Shown here piece after piece: positions 57,201-64,000 of a stretch of DNA of 64,000 nt; within the stretch, counting starts at the first letter, position 1; each line of letters begins with the position of its first letter. Under the pieces are notes generated by a model, which worked only from the letters and a program-made list of their open reading frames with translations, was not told the origin of the DNA and did no database searches. This DNA is from an uncultured Eubacteriales bacterium (GTDB taxonomy: Bacteria > Bacillota > Clostridia > Oscillospirales > Oscillospiraceae), in contig UQWI01000003.1 of NCBI GenBank assembly GCA_900544765.1, forward strand, positions 124,001 to 188,000, in the 5' to 3' direction. The position numbers and the translations under genes are program-made.

Positions 57201-57794
57201 CTTCATATCGACCATGGAGGCCAGATCCTTGTAGTCCCAGACAGCGATCTTCTGGATCTCGTGGCTGGTGCGGAAGCCGTCGAAGAAGTTCAGGAAGGGC
57301 ACACGGCCCTTGATGGCGGCCAGGTGAGCGACGGCGGAGAGGTCCATGACCTCCTGCACGTTGCCCTCGCAGAGCATGGCAAAGCCGGTCTGACGGCAGG
57401 CCATGACGTCCTGGTGGTCGCCGAAGATGCTCAGCGTGTGGCTGGCCAGGGTACGGGCGGTGACGTGGAACACGCCCGGCAGCAGCTCGCCGGCTATCTT
57501 GTACATGTTGGGGATCATCAGCAGCAGGCCCTGGGAAGCCGTGTAGGTGGTGGTCAGGGCGCCGGCGTTGAGGGAGCCGTGCACAGCGCCGGCGGCGCCG
57601 CTCTCGGCCTGCATCTCCTGCACCTTGACGGTGGTGCCGAAGATGTTCTTCTGTCCCGCAGCCGCCCACTGGTCAACGTAGTCGGCCATCGGGCTGGACG
57701 GGGTGATCGGGTAGATCGCGGCTACCTCGGTGAACGCGTAGCTAACGTGCGCGGCCGCCTGGTTGCCGTCCATGGATTTGAGTTTTCTCGCCAT
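54273..57794 (-). CDS. nifJ: Pyruvate:ferredoxin (flavodoxin) oxidoreductase
   Basis: 1173 residues from ATG 57794 (GGAGA upstream), full length for the single-chain enzyme. N-terminal pyruvate-binding domain ([21 protein letters not shown]), the domain II/III region, ferredoxin domain with two [4Fe-4S] motifs [19 protein letters not shown] and [16 protein letters not shown] (about 690-760), then the TPP domain with [33 protein letters not shown] and [18 protein letters not shown]; the proximal cluster uses CAGC and other late cysteines. It oxidises pyruvate to acetyl-CoA and CO2 and reduces ferredoxin, the presumed donor of the hydrogenase. Single gene with its own promoter. Confidence 0.97.
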   Translation of the reverse strand: [1173 protein letters not shown]

Positions 57795-57855
57795 ACTTTC
57801 ATCTCCACATTTCGTTGTAAATTGGATATGGGTAGTGCGCTCTAAAAGCGTCATA

Positions 57856-57884
57856 ATTTTATCACTTGGAAGCGAATATGTAAA
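57856..57884 (-). promoter_or_regulatory. nifJ: Promoter of nifJ
   Basis: TTTACA (57884-57879), 17 bases, TAAAAT (57861-57856) on the minus strand, about 55 bases upstream of the start codon. Confidence 0.8.
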
Positions 57885-58002
57885 CAGCTATTTGCACATA
57901 AAACACACAAATTTTGTGTTTGTCCTCAAAATTTTTTTGCCGAAACGCTCACGCTCCACCTGGTTATGACCAATCCTGCGCTTATTTAGATTCTCCGCGC
58001 AA

Positions 58003-58033
58003 ATATCGGGCCGCGAAATCCGCGGCCCGATAT
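58003..58033 (-). terminator. Terminator after small membrane protein
   Basis: Perfect 13-base stem ATATCGGGCCGCG / CGCGGCCCGATAT with a five-base loop, directly downstream of the small membrane-protein gene. Confidence 0.75.
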
Positions 58034-58034
58034 G

Positions 58035-58337
58035 TCAGGCGATATTATTTTGCCCCTCCGGGCGGCTTTTCAGCAGCGTTGGGACGAAAACCGCCGCCAG
58101 CGCGGTGACGGAAAGCAGCTCCACATCCATCGCCTCCTGCCACAGATAATACCGCTCCAGCATCTGCTTATAGTTGCGTACCATTTGGCTGGTAAACAGC
58201 ATATACGCGGCCGCCGCCGCCGCTAACAGCAGTGCATAGAATATCCGTTCCGTGCGCGGCGCGCTGGGATGGGAGGCCGCCTGACGCCGCGCGGACGCAC
58301 TGATGCGGCGGTATTCTCCGGCTTTATAGTTTATCAC
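58035..58337 (-). CDS. Small membrane protein, two helices
   Basis: 100 residues with two hydrophobic helices (FYALLLAAAAAAYMLF near 33-48 and VELLSVTALAAVFVPTLL near 72-89), separated by a basic/aromatic amphipathic stretch. No recognised family. Upstream it shares the intergenic region with the divergent gls24-like gene. Confidence rests on length, GC-matched coding pattern and the terminator. Confidence 0.6.
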   Translation of the reverse strand: MINYKAGEYRRISASARRQAASHPSAPRTERIFYALLLAAAAAAYMLFTSQMVRNYKQMLERYYLWQEAMDVELLSVTALAAVFVPTLLKSRPEGQNNIA

Positions 58338-58479
58338 AAAAGCACATTCCCGGCAACGCCGCGCGGCCTATAGACCAATTTTTACAAACAATGCGCAAAC
58401 GCCGCCGCTGCTTATTATTGAGTTTGAACATAGAGGCCGGCGAACGATTTTGTGAACATTTTCATCGCAAAACTTTGAC

Positions 58480-58508
58480 TTGTCATATAGCGCAAGGTGT
58501 ATTATAAT
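58480..58508 (+). promoter_or_regulatory. Promoter of the gls24/fakA operon
   Basis: TTGTCA (58480-58485), 17-base spacer, TATAAT (58503-58508), 55 bases before the start codon. Confidence 0.85.
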
Positions 58509-58563
58509 AGTAAACTGCCATTCGGGCGGCAAGCCCGGTGGACGAAGCGAAAGGAGTGGCACC

Positions 58564-58914
58564 ATGGTGAAGATTGACAATCCTAGGGGAGCCATCACCA
58601 TCGACGACGAGGTCTTTGCAAATCTGGCGGGCGACGCGGCCACAAGCTGCTTTGGCGTCAAGGCCATGGCCGCCCAGGCCAAGGATGGCGGCATCTTCCA
58701 GCTCCGGCGTGAAAACATGAGCCGCGGCGTTAAGGCCATCCTCGACGAGGACGGCAGCGTATCGCTCGAGCTGCACATCGCCGTCGACCACGGCGTTAAT
58801 CTCAACGCCCTGTGCAACAGTATAATGAATGAGGTAAGCTACAAAGTCTCCAAGGCGACCGGCGTGCCCGTCAAGCGCGTCGACGTGTATGTGGACACCA
58901 TGCTCATCGGCTGA
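58564..58914 (+). CDS. Asp23/Gls24 family envelope stress protein (YloU-like)
   Basis: 116 residues from ATG 58564 (AAAGGAG upstream). Core segments GAITIDDEVFANLAGDAATSCFGVKAMA, SRGVKAILDEDGSVSLELHIAVDHGVNLNALCNSIMNEVSYKVSKATGVPVKRVDVYVD match the YloU/Asp23 family. In Firmicutes this gene precedes the FakA/YloV kinase, as here. Function is linked to envelope stress and fatty-acid metabolism. Confidence 0.94.
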   Translation: MVKIDNPRGAITIDDEVFANLAGDAATSCFGVKAMAAQAKDGGIFQLRRENMSRGVKAILDEDGSVSLELHIAVDHGVNLNALCNSIMNEVSYKVSKATGVPVKRVDVYVDTMLIG

Positions 58915-58974
58915 GCCCGCGCCGCGGGCTATGCCCGACAAAGAAAAAATTCGCACAGCGGAGGTATTCCCCTC

Positions 58975-60642
58975 TTGAAAGAACTAATCGATGCGGCGGT
59001 GTTCCGCGATATTATCCTGTGCGCAAGCGCCGCGCTGGAACAGAACCGTCAACTTATCAACGAACTGAACGTCTTTCCCGTCCCGGACGGCGACACGGGT
59101 ACCAACATGTCGCTGACCATGGGCGCGGCTGCGGCCGAGCTCAAGAAGCGCGACTTCCCCACCCTGACCGCCGCCGCCGACTGCGCGGCGAGCGCCATGC
59201 TGCGCGGTGCGCGCGGCAACTCCGGCGTCATACTGAGCCTGCTGTTCCGCGGCCTGGCCAAAAAGCTCAAGGGCTGCGAGGCGGCCGACGCCAGGACCTA
59301 CGCCGCGGCGATGACCGCCGGCGTGGACGCGGCCTACAAGGCCGTCATGAAGCCCGCCGAGGGCACCATACTGACCGTATCCCGCGTGGCGACGAGCTCC
59401 GCCGTGGAGTTTGCCGAGCACGGCGGTGATTTGGAGCTCATGTTCTCCTGCGCCATCGAGTCCGCGCAGGAGGCCCTGGCCGACACCGTCAACCTCAACC
59501 CCGTGCTCAAGCGCGCCGGGGTCGTGGACGCGGGAGGCAAGGGATATGTGTTCATCCTCGAGGCCACCCTCGCCGTACTGCGCGGCGAGGCGTATGTACC
59601 CGAAGAGCAGCCCGGGGCCGCCGAGGAGGCTCCCGCCGAGGTCAAGGAGAAGGCCGACTTCAACGACTTCTCCACCGGCGAGATAGCCTACGCATACTGC
59701 ACCGAGTTCATCTGCGGCCGCGACAACCCGAAGGACCCCGATGAGCTGCGCAGCTTCCTCCAGACTCTCGGCGACTGCGTTGTGGTTGTGGACGACGACG
59801 AGATAATAAAGGTACACGTCCACACGAACGTCCCCGGCACCGTCCTCACCGAAGCGCTGACCTACGGCCCGCTGCTCAAGGTGAAGATTGAGAACATGCG
59901 CGAGCAGCACAGCGAGATGGCCGGAGGCGAGGCTGCCGCCGCCTCCCCCGCAGAGCCCGAAGAGCCGGCCTTCGCCCCGGCCGAGAAGCCCTACGGCGCC
60001 GTCGCCGTCTGCGCCGGAAATGGCATGGCGGAGCTCTTCCGCGAGCTTGGCACCGACCGCATAGTCACCGGCGGCCAGACGATGAACCCCTCCACCGAGG
60101 ACATACTGCGCGAGGTCGACCGCACCCCGGCCGAGACCGTGTTTGTTTTCCCGAACAACAAGAACATCCAGATGGCGGCCGAGCAGTGCGCGCCTCTCAC
60201 GGAGAAGAACGTGGTTGTCATCCCGACCAGGACCGTACCCCAGGGCATCAGCGCCATGCTCATGCTGGACGAGAGCGCCGAGGTCGGCGACATACGCGAG
60301 GCCATGCTCAAGGCCATCGAGGGCGTACACACCGCGCTTGTGACCTATGCCGCGCGTGACAGCGAGTACGACGGCTTTGAGATTCACGCCGGGGAGTACC
60401 TCGCGCTCATGGACGGCTCTCTCATGGGCAGCTACAACACCCGCGAGGGCCTCTTCGACGCCCTCTGCGAGAGCGCCGAGGGCTACTCCCCCACCATCAT
60501 CAGCGTCTACTACGGCGAGGATGTGTCCGAGGGCGAGGCCGAGGTCCTTGGCACCCGCTTCTCCGAGAGCTTCCCGGACGCCGAGATAAGCGTCGTATGC
60601 GGCGGCCAGCCTGTATACTACTACATGGTGTCTATCGAATAA
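58975..60642 (+). CDS. DAK2-domain fatty acid kinase FakA-like (YloV)
   Basis: 555 residues, starting at TTG 58975 with GGAGGT ten bases upstream. N-terminal DhaL/DAK2 domain with metal-binding NVFPVPDGDTGTNMSLTM and ARGNSGVILS; a middle domain and a C-terminal domain (about 330-555) that follows an acidic linker. FakA phosphorylates fatty acids presented by FakB (DegV-family) proteins for phospholipid synthesis. No fakB is present in the window. Two-gene operon with the gls24-like gene, ended by a terminator. Confidence 0.93.
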   Translation: MKELIDAAVFRDIILCASAALEQNRQLINELNVFPVPDGDTGTNMSLTMGAAAAELKKRDFPTLTAAADCAASAMLRGARGNSGVILSLLFRGLAKKLKGCEAADARTYAAAMTAGVDAAYKAVMKPAEGTILTVSRVATSSAVEFAEHGGDLELMFSCAIESAQEALADTVNLNPVLKRAGVVDAGGKGYVFILEATLAVLRGEAYVPEEQPGAAEEAPAEVKEKADFNDFSTGEIAYAYCTEFICGRDNPKDPDELRSFLQTLGDCVVVVDDDEIIKVHVHTNVPGTVLTEALTYGPLLKVKIENMREQHSEMAGGEAAAASPAEPEEPAFAPAEKPYGAVAVCAGNGMAELFRELGTDRIVTGGQTMNPSTEDILREVDRTPAETVFVFPNNKNIQMAAEQCAPLTEKNVVVIPTRTVPQGISAMLMLDESAEVGDIREAMLKAIEGVHTALVTYAARDSEYDGFEIHAGEYLALMDGSLMGSYNTREGLFDALCESAEGYSPTIISVYYGEDVSEGEAEVLGTRFSESFPDAEISVVCGGQPVYYYMVSIE

Positions 60643-60650
60643 GCATAATC

Positions 60651-60685
60651 AACAGCCCGCCCCGGTTTCCCCGGGGCGGGCTGTT
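60651..60685 (+). terminator. Terminator of gls24/fakA operon
   Basis: AACAGCCCGCCCCGG / CCGGGGCGGGCTGTT, followed by TTTGCATGCCTG. Convergent with mnmE. Confidence 0.9.
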
Positions 60686-60720
60686 TGCATGCCTGTAGAG
60701 TGTTTGCCAGCGTCGGAAAT

Positions 60721-62082
60721 TTATTTCCCCACGCAGAAGCGCGAGAATATGCGCTCCGTCACGTCGTCGGCTACGCTGCGACCGTTGAGCTCGCCCAACG
60801 CGGAGCGCGCCCTCTCGCACTCCGTGAGCACGGCGTCCGGCGTGACGCCGTCCAGTATGGCGGCGCGGGCGTCTATCAGCGCGTCGAGGGCGCGGGACAC
60901 CGCCTCGGCCTGCCGGGCGTTGGTCAGGATTTCGCCCGCAGGCGCTTCCGGGGCCGGAAACATCTCCCGCACGGCCTCGCCCAGCGCGTCTATGCCCTCG
61001 CCCGTCCTGGCGCTCATATGCACCGTGCGCTCAAAATATCCCGGCAGGGCCGTGTCCTCCATACACCGGGGCAGGTCGGACTTGTTAACGACGGCAATGG
61101 CCCGCTTTGCGCGCCCGGCCACTGCCAGCGCTTCGCTGTCGCGCTCCGTCAGCGGCTGTGAGCCGTCGAACACGGCTATCACCAGCTCGGAATTCTCCGC
61201 AGCGTCAAGCGCCCTGCGCACGCCCAGGCGCTCCACCTCGCCGCCCGCGTCCCGCAGCCCGGCCGTGTCGGTAATGCGCAGCAGCACCCCGCCGAGCACG
61301 GCTTTCTCCTCTATTGTGTCGCGGGTCGTGCCGGGCTCCGAGGTAACAATTGCGCGCTCGTATCCCAGAAGCGCGTTCATAAGCGAGCTCTTTCCGACGT
61401 TCGGGCGGCCGATGAGCGAGGCGCGCAGGCCCTCGCGCAGCACGCGCCCGCGCTCAAATGTGGCCTCAAGCGCGCCGAGGGACGCTGCCCCATCTTCCAG
61501 GCGCTGGGCGTATTCGTCCAGCTCGAAGGGCTCTATGTCCTCGTCGGGGTAGTCGAGCGCGGCGCCGAAGTGTGCCGCCATGTCCGTCAGCATGTCGTAG
61601 ACCGCGTCCGTCCTGCGCGTGACGGCCCCGGCGAGCTGCCCGGCGGCGTTCTCAGCCGCAGCGGCGCTTTCGGCGTCGATGATGTCGATAACGGCCTCGG
61701 CCTCGGTCAGGTCCATGCGCCCGTTCAGGAAGGCGCGCTTTGTGAACTCGCCCGGCCCAGCCTGTCTCGCGCCGCGTTTGAAGAGAGCGGAGAGCGCTTC
61801 GCCCAGCACGACCGGAGAGCCGTGGCATTGCAGCTCCGCCGTGTCCTCGCCCGTATAGGAGCGCGGCGCGCGGCTTATCGTGCACAGGCAGTAATCGAGC
61901 GCTCTGCCGCCGTCGCAGAGCTTTCCGTAGACCAGCTGCCTGTCGCCGTGCGAGCTCATCGGCCTGCCGTCGGCCGGAGCGAAAACCTCGTCCATGAGCG
62001 CGATGGAATCCGGCCCCGAGACGCGCACTATGCCTATCGCCGAGACCTGGTTCCCCGTCGCTATCGCCGCTATCGTGTCCAT
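60721..62082 (-). CDS. mnmE: tRNA uridine-5-carboxymethylaminomethyl modification GTPase MnmE
   Basis: 453 residues from ATG 62082. N-terminal folate-binding domain (TIAAIATGNQVSAIGIVRVSGPDS), helical domain, and inserted G domain with G1 GRPNVGKSSLMNALL, G2 TTRDTIEEK, G3 DTAGLRDAGGEVE, G4 NKSD. C-terminus ends FCVGK, where the usual motif is CIGK; the catalytic cysteine is retained. It forms the MnmEG complex that modifies the wobble base of tRNAs. Its upstream frame to 62406 lies in repeat DNA and is rejected. Confidence 0.97.
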   Translation of the reverse strand: MDTIAAIATGNQVSAIGIVRVSGPDSIALMDEVFAPADGRPMSSHGDRQLVYGKLCDGGRALDYCLCTISRAPRSYTGEDTAELQCHGSPVVLGEALSALFKRGARQAGPGEFTKRAFLNGRMDLTEAEAVIDIIDAESAAAAENAAGQLAGAVTRRTDAVYDMLTDMAAHFGAALDYPDEDIEPFELDEYAQRLEDGAASLGALEATFERGRVLREGLRASLIGRPNVGKSSLMNALLGYERAIVTSEPGTTRDTIEEKAVLGGVLLRITDTAGLRDAGGEVERLGVRRALDAAENSELVIAVFDGSQPLTERDSEALAVAGRAKRAIAVVNKSDLPRCMEDTALPGYFERTVHMSARTGEGIDALGEAVREMFPAPEAPAGEILTNARQAEAVSRALDALIDARAAILDGVTPDAVLTECERARSALGELNGRSVADDVTERIFSRFCVGK

Positions 62083-62177
62083 AGTTTCACCTCTAATAAT
62101 AATGTAGGCCACGCCGCCCACAAGCAGCACGCAACCCGCCGGGTTGCAGACCCCTGGTGGGGACACCCACCAGGCGC

Positions 62178-62235
62178 CACGTCGCCCGACGTGAGGGTGC
62201 AGCCGAGGGCGGCTGCTGCACTCCTGGGGCGCTTT
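62178..62235 (+). repeat. 58-base repeat A, copy 1
   Basis: Identical, as reverse complement, to 62760-62817. Includes the CACGTCGCCCGACGTG palindrome and a GC-rich core. Confidence 0.9.
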
Positions 62236-62305
62236 GCCACGTCGCCCGACGTGATGGGTGCAGCCGCCTGTGGCTGCCAACCCCGGGGCCGTTTTGGGCT
62301 CCAGA

Positions 62306-62365
62306 TATACAGATAAATCACGATTTAACGCGCTAAATGTTTTTCTGTATTTCTGTATATCTGTA
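62306..62365 (+). repeat. 60-base repeat B, copy 1
   Basis: Matches the reverse complement of 62909-62968 with two mismatches. Contains the TTTAACGCGCTAAA core (62324-62337) and a run of ctgtat units. Confidence 0.9.
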
Positions 62366-62457
62366 CGGCCTTGGAGTGCGCGGGTTAGGCTCTCATATCT
62401 GTGCAATGTGCATATATCCTAACCGGATATTTTTTCATCATATATACGCACAAGGTA

Positions 62458-62486
62458 TTGTAATTAGCCCGTATTTGTGGTATAAT
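62458..62486 (+). promoter_or_regulatory. Orphan promoter
   Basis: TTGTAA (62458-62463), 17 bases, TATAAT (62481-62486). No coding frame follows; a transcript from about 62493 would enter the structured segment below. Confidence 0.65.
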
Positions 62487-62492
62487 ATAATG

Positions 62493-62706
62493 GGGAGGGA
62501 GAGAGATTTTCAAACGCACAAATACAGGGCAGGATGCCTGTAGCTGTTGATTACCCAACACTTCCGGCTGGAAATAAGAGCAACGGGATAGTATAGACAT
62601 GGGTTAGTTAAGTGCAACACGGCGTATATTCCCGCAGCCGCTAATCCGTTCTGCCCTGTAGGATACGGTACCCGGCTGTGTGGCTGCTGGGTCGTGGGAT
62701 ACGGTA
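62493..62706 (+). ncRNA. Candidate structured RNA
   Basis: TACAGGGCAGGATG (62523-62536) and CGTTCTGCCCTGTA (62647-62660) close a helix of 14 pairs including three G:U pairs. Internal complementarity CGGCTG / CAGCCG and other pairings support a long folded hairpin. GGATACGGTA occurs twice downstream (62661-62670 and 62697-62706). The size and layout recall a regulatory RNA such as 6S, but no family was recognised. Confidence 0.45.
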
Positions 62707-62759
62707 GCAAGCGGTTTTCCTTTCGGGGTCTGGGACGCTTTCTTTGAACAAGACCAAAG

Positions 62760-62817
62760 AAAGCGCCCCAGGAGTGCAGCAGCCGCCCTCGGCTGCACCC
62801 TCACGTCGGGCGACGTG
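62760..62817 (-). repeat. 58-base repeat A, copy 2 (inverted)
   Basis: Exact reverse complement of 62178-62235. Confidence 0.9.
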
Positions 62818-62908
62818 TTATCCGGTGGGTGTCCCCCGAGCCCGTCTAGGGCTACAGACCTACTGATAAATCGCAATTTAGTCTGCTAAAGTCAGGGCGA
62901 AATGGCGT

Positions 62909-62968
62909 TACAGATATACAGAAATACAGAAAAACATTTAGCGCGTTAAAGTGTGATTTATCTGTATA
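62909..62968 (-). repeat. 60-base repeat B, copy 2 (inverted)
   Basis: Reverse complement of 62306-62365 with two mismatches. Contains TTTAGCGCGTTAAA at 62937-62950. Confidence 0.9.
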
Positions 62969-62991
62969 CCTGCAGCGCATGCAGCGCAAAA

Positions 62992-63017
62992 AAGGCCCCT
63001 CGCTGACGGGGGGCCTT
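62992..63017 (-). terminator. Terminator of SLH protein gene
   Basis: AAGGCCCC / GGGGCCTT stem with T6 on the minus strand. Confidence 0.85.
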
Positions 63018-63026
63018 GTGCTCTAT

Positions 63027-64000
63027 TCAGCTGCGCACGCGCAGGCTCTCGTCGAGCATGCGGGCCAGGATGGCGGCGGCCTCGCTGCGGCGGATGCCGC
63101 TCTCCGGCTCGTAGGAGCCGTCGTAGCCCTTGCCGTCGAGGATACCGGCGCGGTAGAGCGCGTAAATCTCGGCTGCGCCCTCGTCGCCCTGGGCCACGTC
63201 CGGGATTGTCTCGACGTCGTTTATCACCGTGTACTCATACGAGGGCATAGCGTTGTAGAAGAGCACGGCGAAGTCGCGGCGGTTGATAGGCTCGTTGAGC
63301 GCCGAGTCGCTCATGGACGCGTAATCCGCCCCTGCAATGCCGTTGGCCACGGCGTACTCGATGTACGGCTGATACCACACCGCGCCATTCGTGAGCGTCA
63401 CTGCGCCGGTGTGATAATACTGGTGCAGGCAGGCGGCAATCTTGACCGCCTGGGCAGCCGTGAAGCCGCTTTCAGGCTCGAAGCTTGTCTCGGTCACGCC
63501 GTCTATGAGGCCGACGGCCACGGCGGAGTAAACATAGTCGCAGTACCAGCTGCCCTCCGGCACGTCGGAGAACACCAGCGTGCGCTTCGTCATGGACGCC
63601 CCGCCCCAGACCGCAATGCGGGCGCTGCCTTCGGCAGTTATCCTCGCGGATGAGCTGCCCGCGACGATGTAGAGCTCTCGCGCACCTGCCCTGCCGGAAG
63701 AGGCGAGCGCGCCGGAGGTCGCGTTCACCACGGTGCCGCTGACGCTTATGTCCGCGTTTCCGGAGATAAGCAGGGCGCTGGCGCCGGCGCGCAGCGTGAC
63801 ATAGTCGCCGTCCGACAGGACGTATTCACCGGCGGTCTTGTCGGAAGCCGCCGAAGACAGGGCCGGAGCAATTCCGGCCACGGCGCCGCTGAGGACGTCC
63901 TCGGCCCAGGCCTGCACGTCGTCCTCGGTGGCCAGGGAGTCCCCCGCCGCCGAGGCCGGGATAACGCAGAGCGCAAGGCACAGGGCCAGTGTAAGGCAGA
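63027..64000 (-). CDS. SLH-domain surface protein, 5' end outside window
   Basis: The frame is open to base 64000 and its first visible residues form the end of a signal peptide (LTLALCLALCVIPASAA), so only a few codons are missing. A helical stretch (EDDVQAWAEDVLSGAVAG) and a beta-rich domain (about 30 residues later: VVNATSGALASSG, ELYIVAGSSSARI, GSARIAVWGGAS) are followed by three SLH repeats (VFSDVPEGSWYCDYVYSAVAVGLIDG; NGAVWYQPYIEYAVANGIAG; PDVAQGDEGAAEIYALYRAGILDG). SLH repeats bind secondary cell-wall polymer. The middle domain is shared with the small exported protein at 52.6 kb. Confidence 0.88.
   Translation of the reverse strand, partial: CLTLALCLALCVIPASAAGDSLATEDDVQAWAEDVLSGAVAGIAPALSSAASDKTAGEYVLSDGDYVTLRAGASALLISGNADISVSGTVVNATSGALASSGRAGARELYIVAGSSSARITAEGSARIAVWGGASMTKRTLVFSDVPEGSWYCDYVYSAVAVGLIDGVTETSFEPESGFTAAQAVKIAACLHQYYHTGAVTLTNGAVWYQPYIEYAVANGIAGADYASMSDSALNEPINRRDFAVLFYNAMPSYEYTVINDVETIPDVAQGDEGAAEIYALYRAGILDGKGYDGSYEPESGIRRSEAAAILARMLDESLRVRS

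Larger units (their letters stand above)
62083..63026. repeat. Noncoding region with dispersed inverted repeats and palindromes
   Basis: About 940 bases without a gene. It contains two repeat pairs in opposite orientation (see separate entries), three copies of CACGTCGSSCGACGTG (62178-62193, 62238-62253, 62802-62817), short palindromes GCAACCCGCCGGGTTGC and CCTGGTGGG-CCCACCAGG near 62130-62175, and a hairpin GCTTTCTTTG / CAAAGAAAGC at 62737-62764. Function not known. Confidence 0.7.

Noticed and set aside
54243..57845. Two long plus-strand frames opposite nifJ
   Set aside because: Same mirror effect in GC-rich coding sequence; no start signals, no recognisable domain.

Overview
The window looks like the chromosome of a GC-rich Clostridia species, probably an Oscillospiraceae-type gut anaerobe. 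This is inferred from the gene content: pyruvate:ferredoxin oxidoreductase, a ferredoxin-linked group 4 [NiFe] hydrogenase, IreB, the Gls24/FakA pair, a T-box-controlled pheST operon, alr next to a MazF-type toxin, and an SLH surface protein. No taxonomic marker gene (rRNA) is present. Codon use is strongly GC-biased, except in an AT-rich block near 12.8-14.4 kb and in the restriction-modification and anion transporter regions.

Layout. 0.9-9 kb (minus strand): a redox/hydrolase cluster (RibD-like reductase, carboxymuconolactone decarboxylase-like protein, flavin reductase, DUF362, two aldo/keto reductases, flavodoxin, alpha/beta hydrolase, MATE exporter). Four products in or beside it carry lipobox signals, including an aldo/keto reductase and a flavodoxin; the first one (an esterase) is frameshifted and cut by the window edge. 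9-18.4 kb: an old-yellow-enzyme/Fe-alcohol dehydrogenase operon faces an MFS/aldo-keto reductase/SMP-30/flavodoxin operon. A foreign block (sigma-like protein, DUF3267 zincin, membrane protein, XRE regulator) sits between them and seems to have removed the 5' end of the MFS gene. 18.5-22.2 kb: an SLC13-type transporter and an M24-fold hydrolase, divergent from a LysR regulator. 22.2-26.8 kb: a chloramphenicol acetyltransferase gene with an attenuator-like leader, then a MerR-controlled ABC transporter/GNAT/DUF4097 operon. 27.3-31.1 kb: a DpnII-type (GATC) restriction-modification operon with a second methyltransferase and an unrecognised gene.

31.5-44.6 kb is the largest coherent system: hypF-hypC-hypD-hypE, then a 13-gene Mbh-like membrane-bound [NiFe] hydrogenase operon that includes a full Mrp-type antiporter module and an embedded hypA. 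With the pyruvate:ferredoxin oxidoreductase at 54.3-57.8 kb it would couple pyruvate oxidation, via reduced ferredoxin, to H2 evolution and an ion gradient. Gene order, a probable MbhH-MbhI fusion and a four-cluster ferredoxin subunit distinguish it from the archaeal prototype.

45-64 kb is mainly housekeeping: tRNA-Ala(GGC), pheT and pheS behind a T-box, NAD(P)HX dehydratase (apparently leaderless mRNA), a lipoprotein, alr, a MazF-like toxin without a visible antitoxin, a small secreted protein, IreB, pyruvate:ferredoxin oxidoreductase, Gls24, FakA-like kinase and mnmE. About 940 noncoding bases between mnmE and the SLH protein hold two pairs of near-identical inverted repeats flanking a promoter and a potentially structured RNA.
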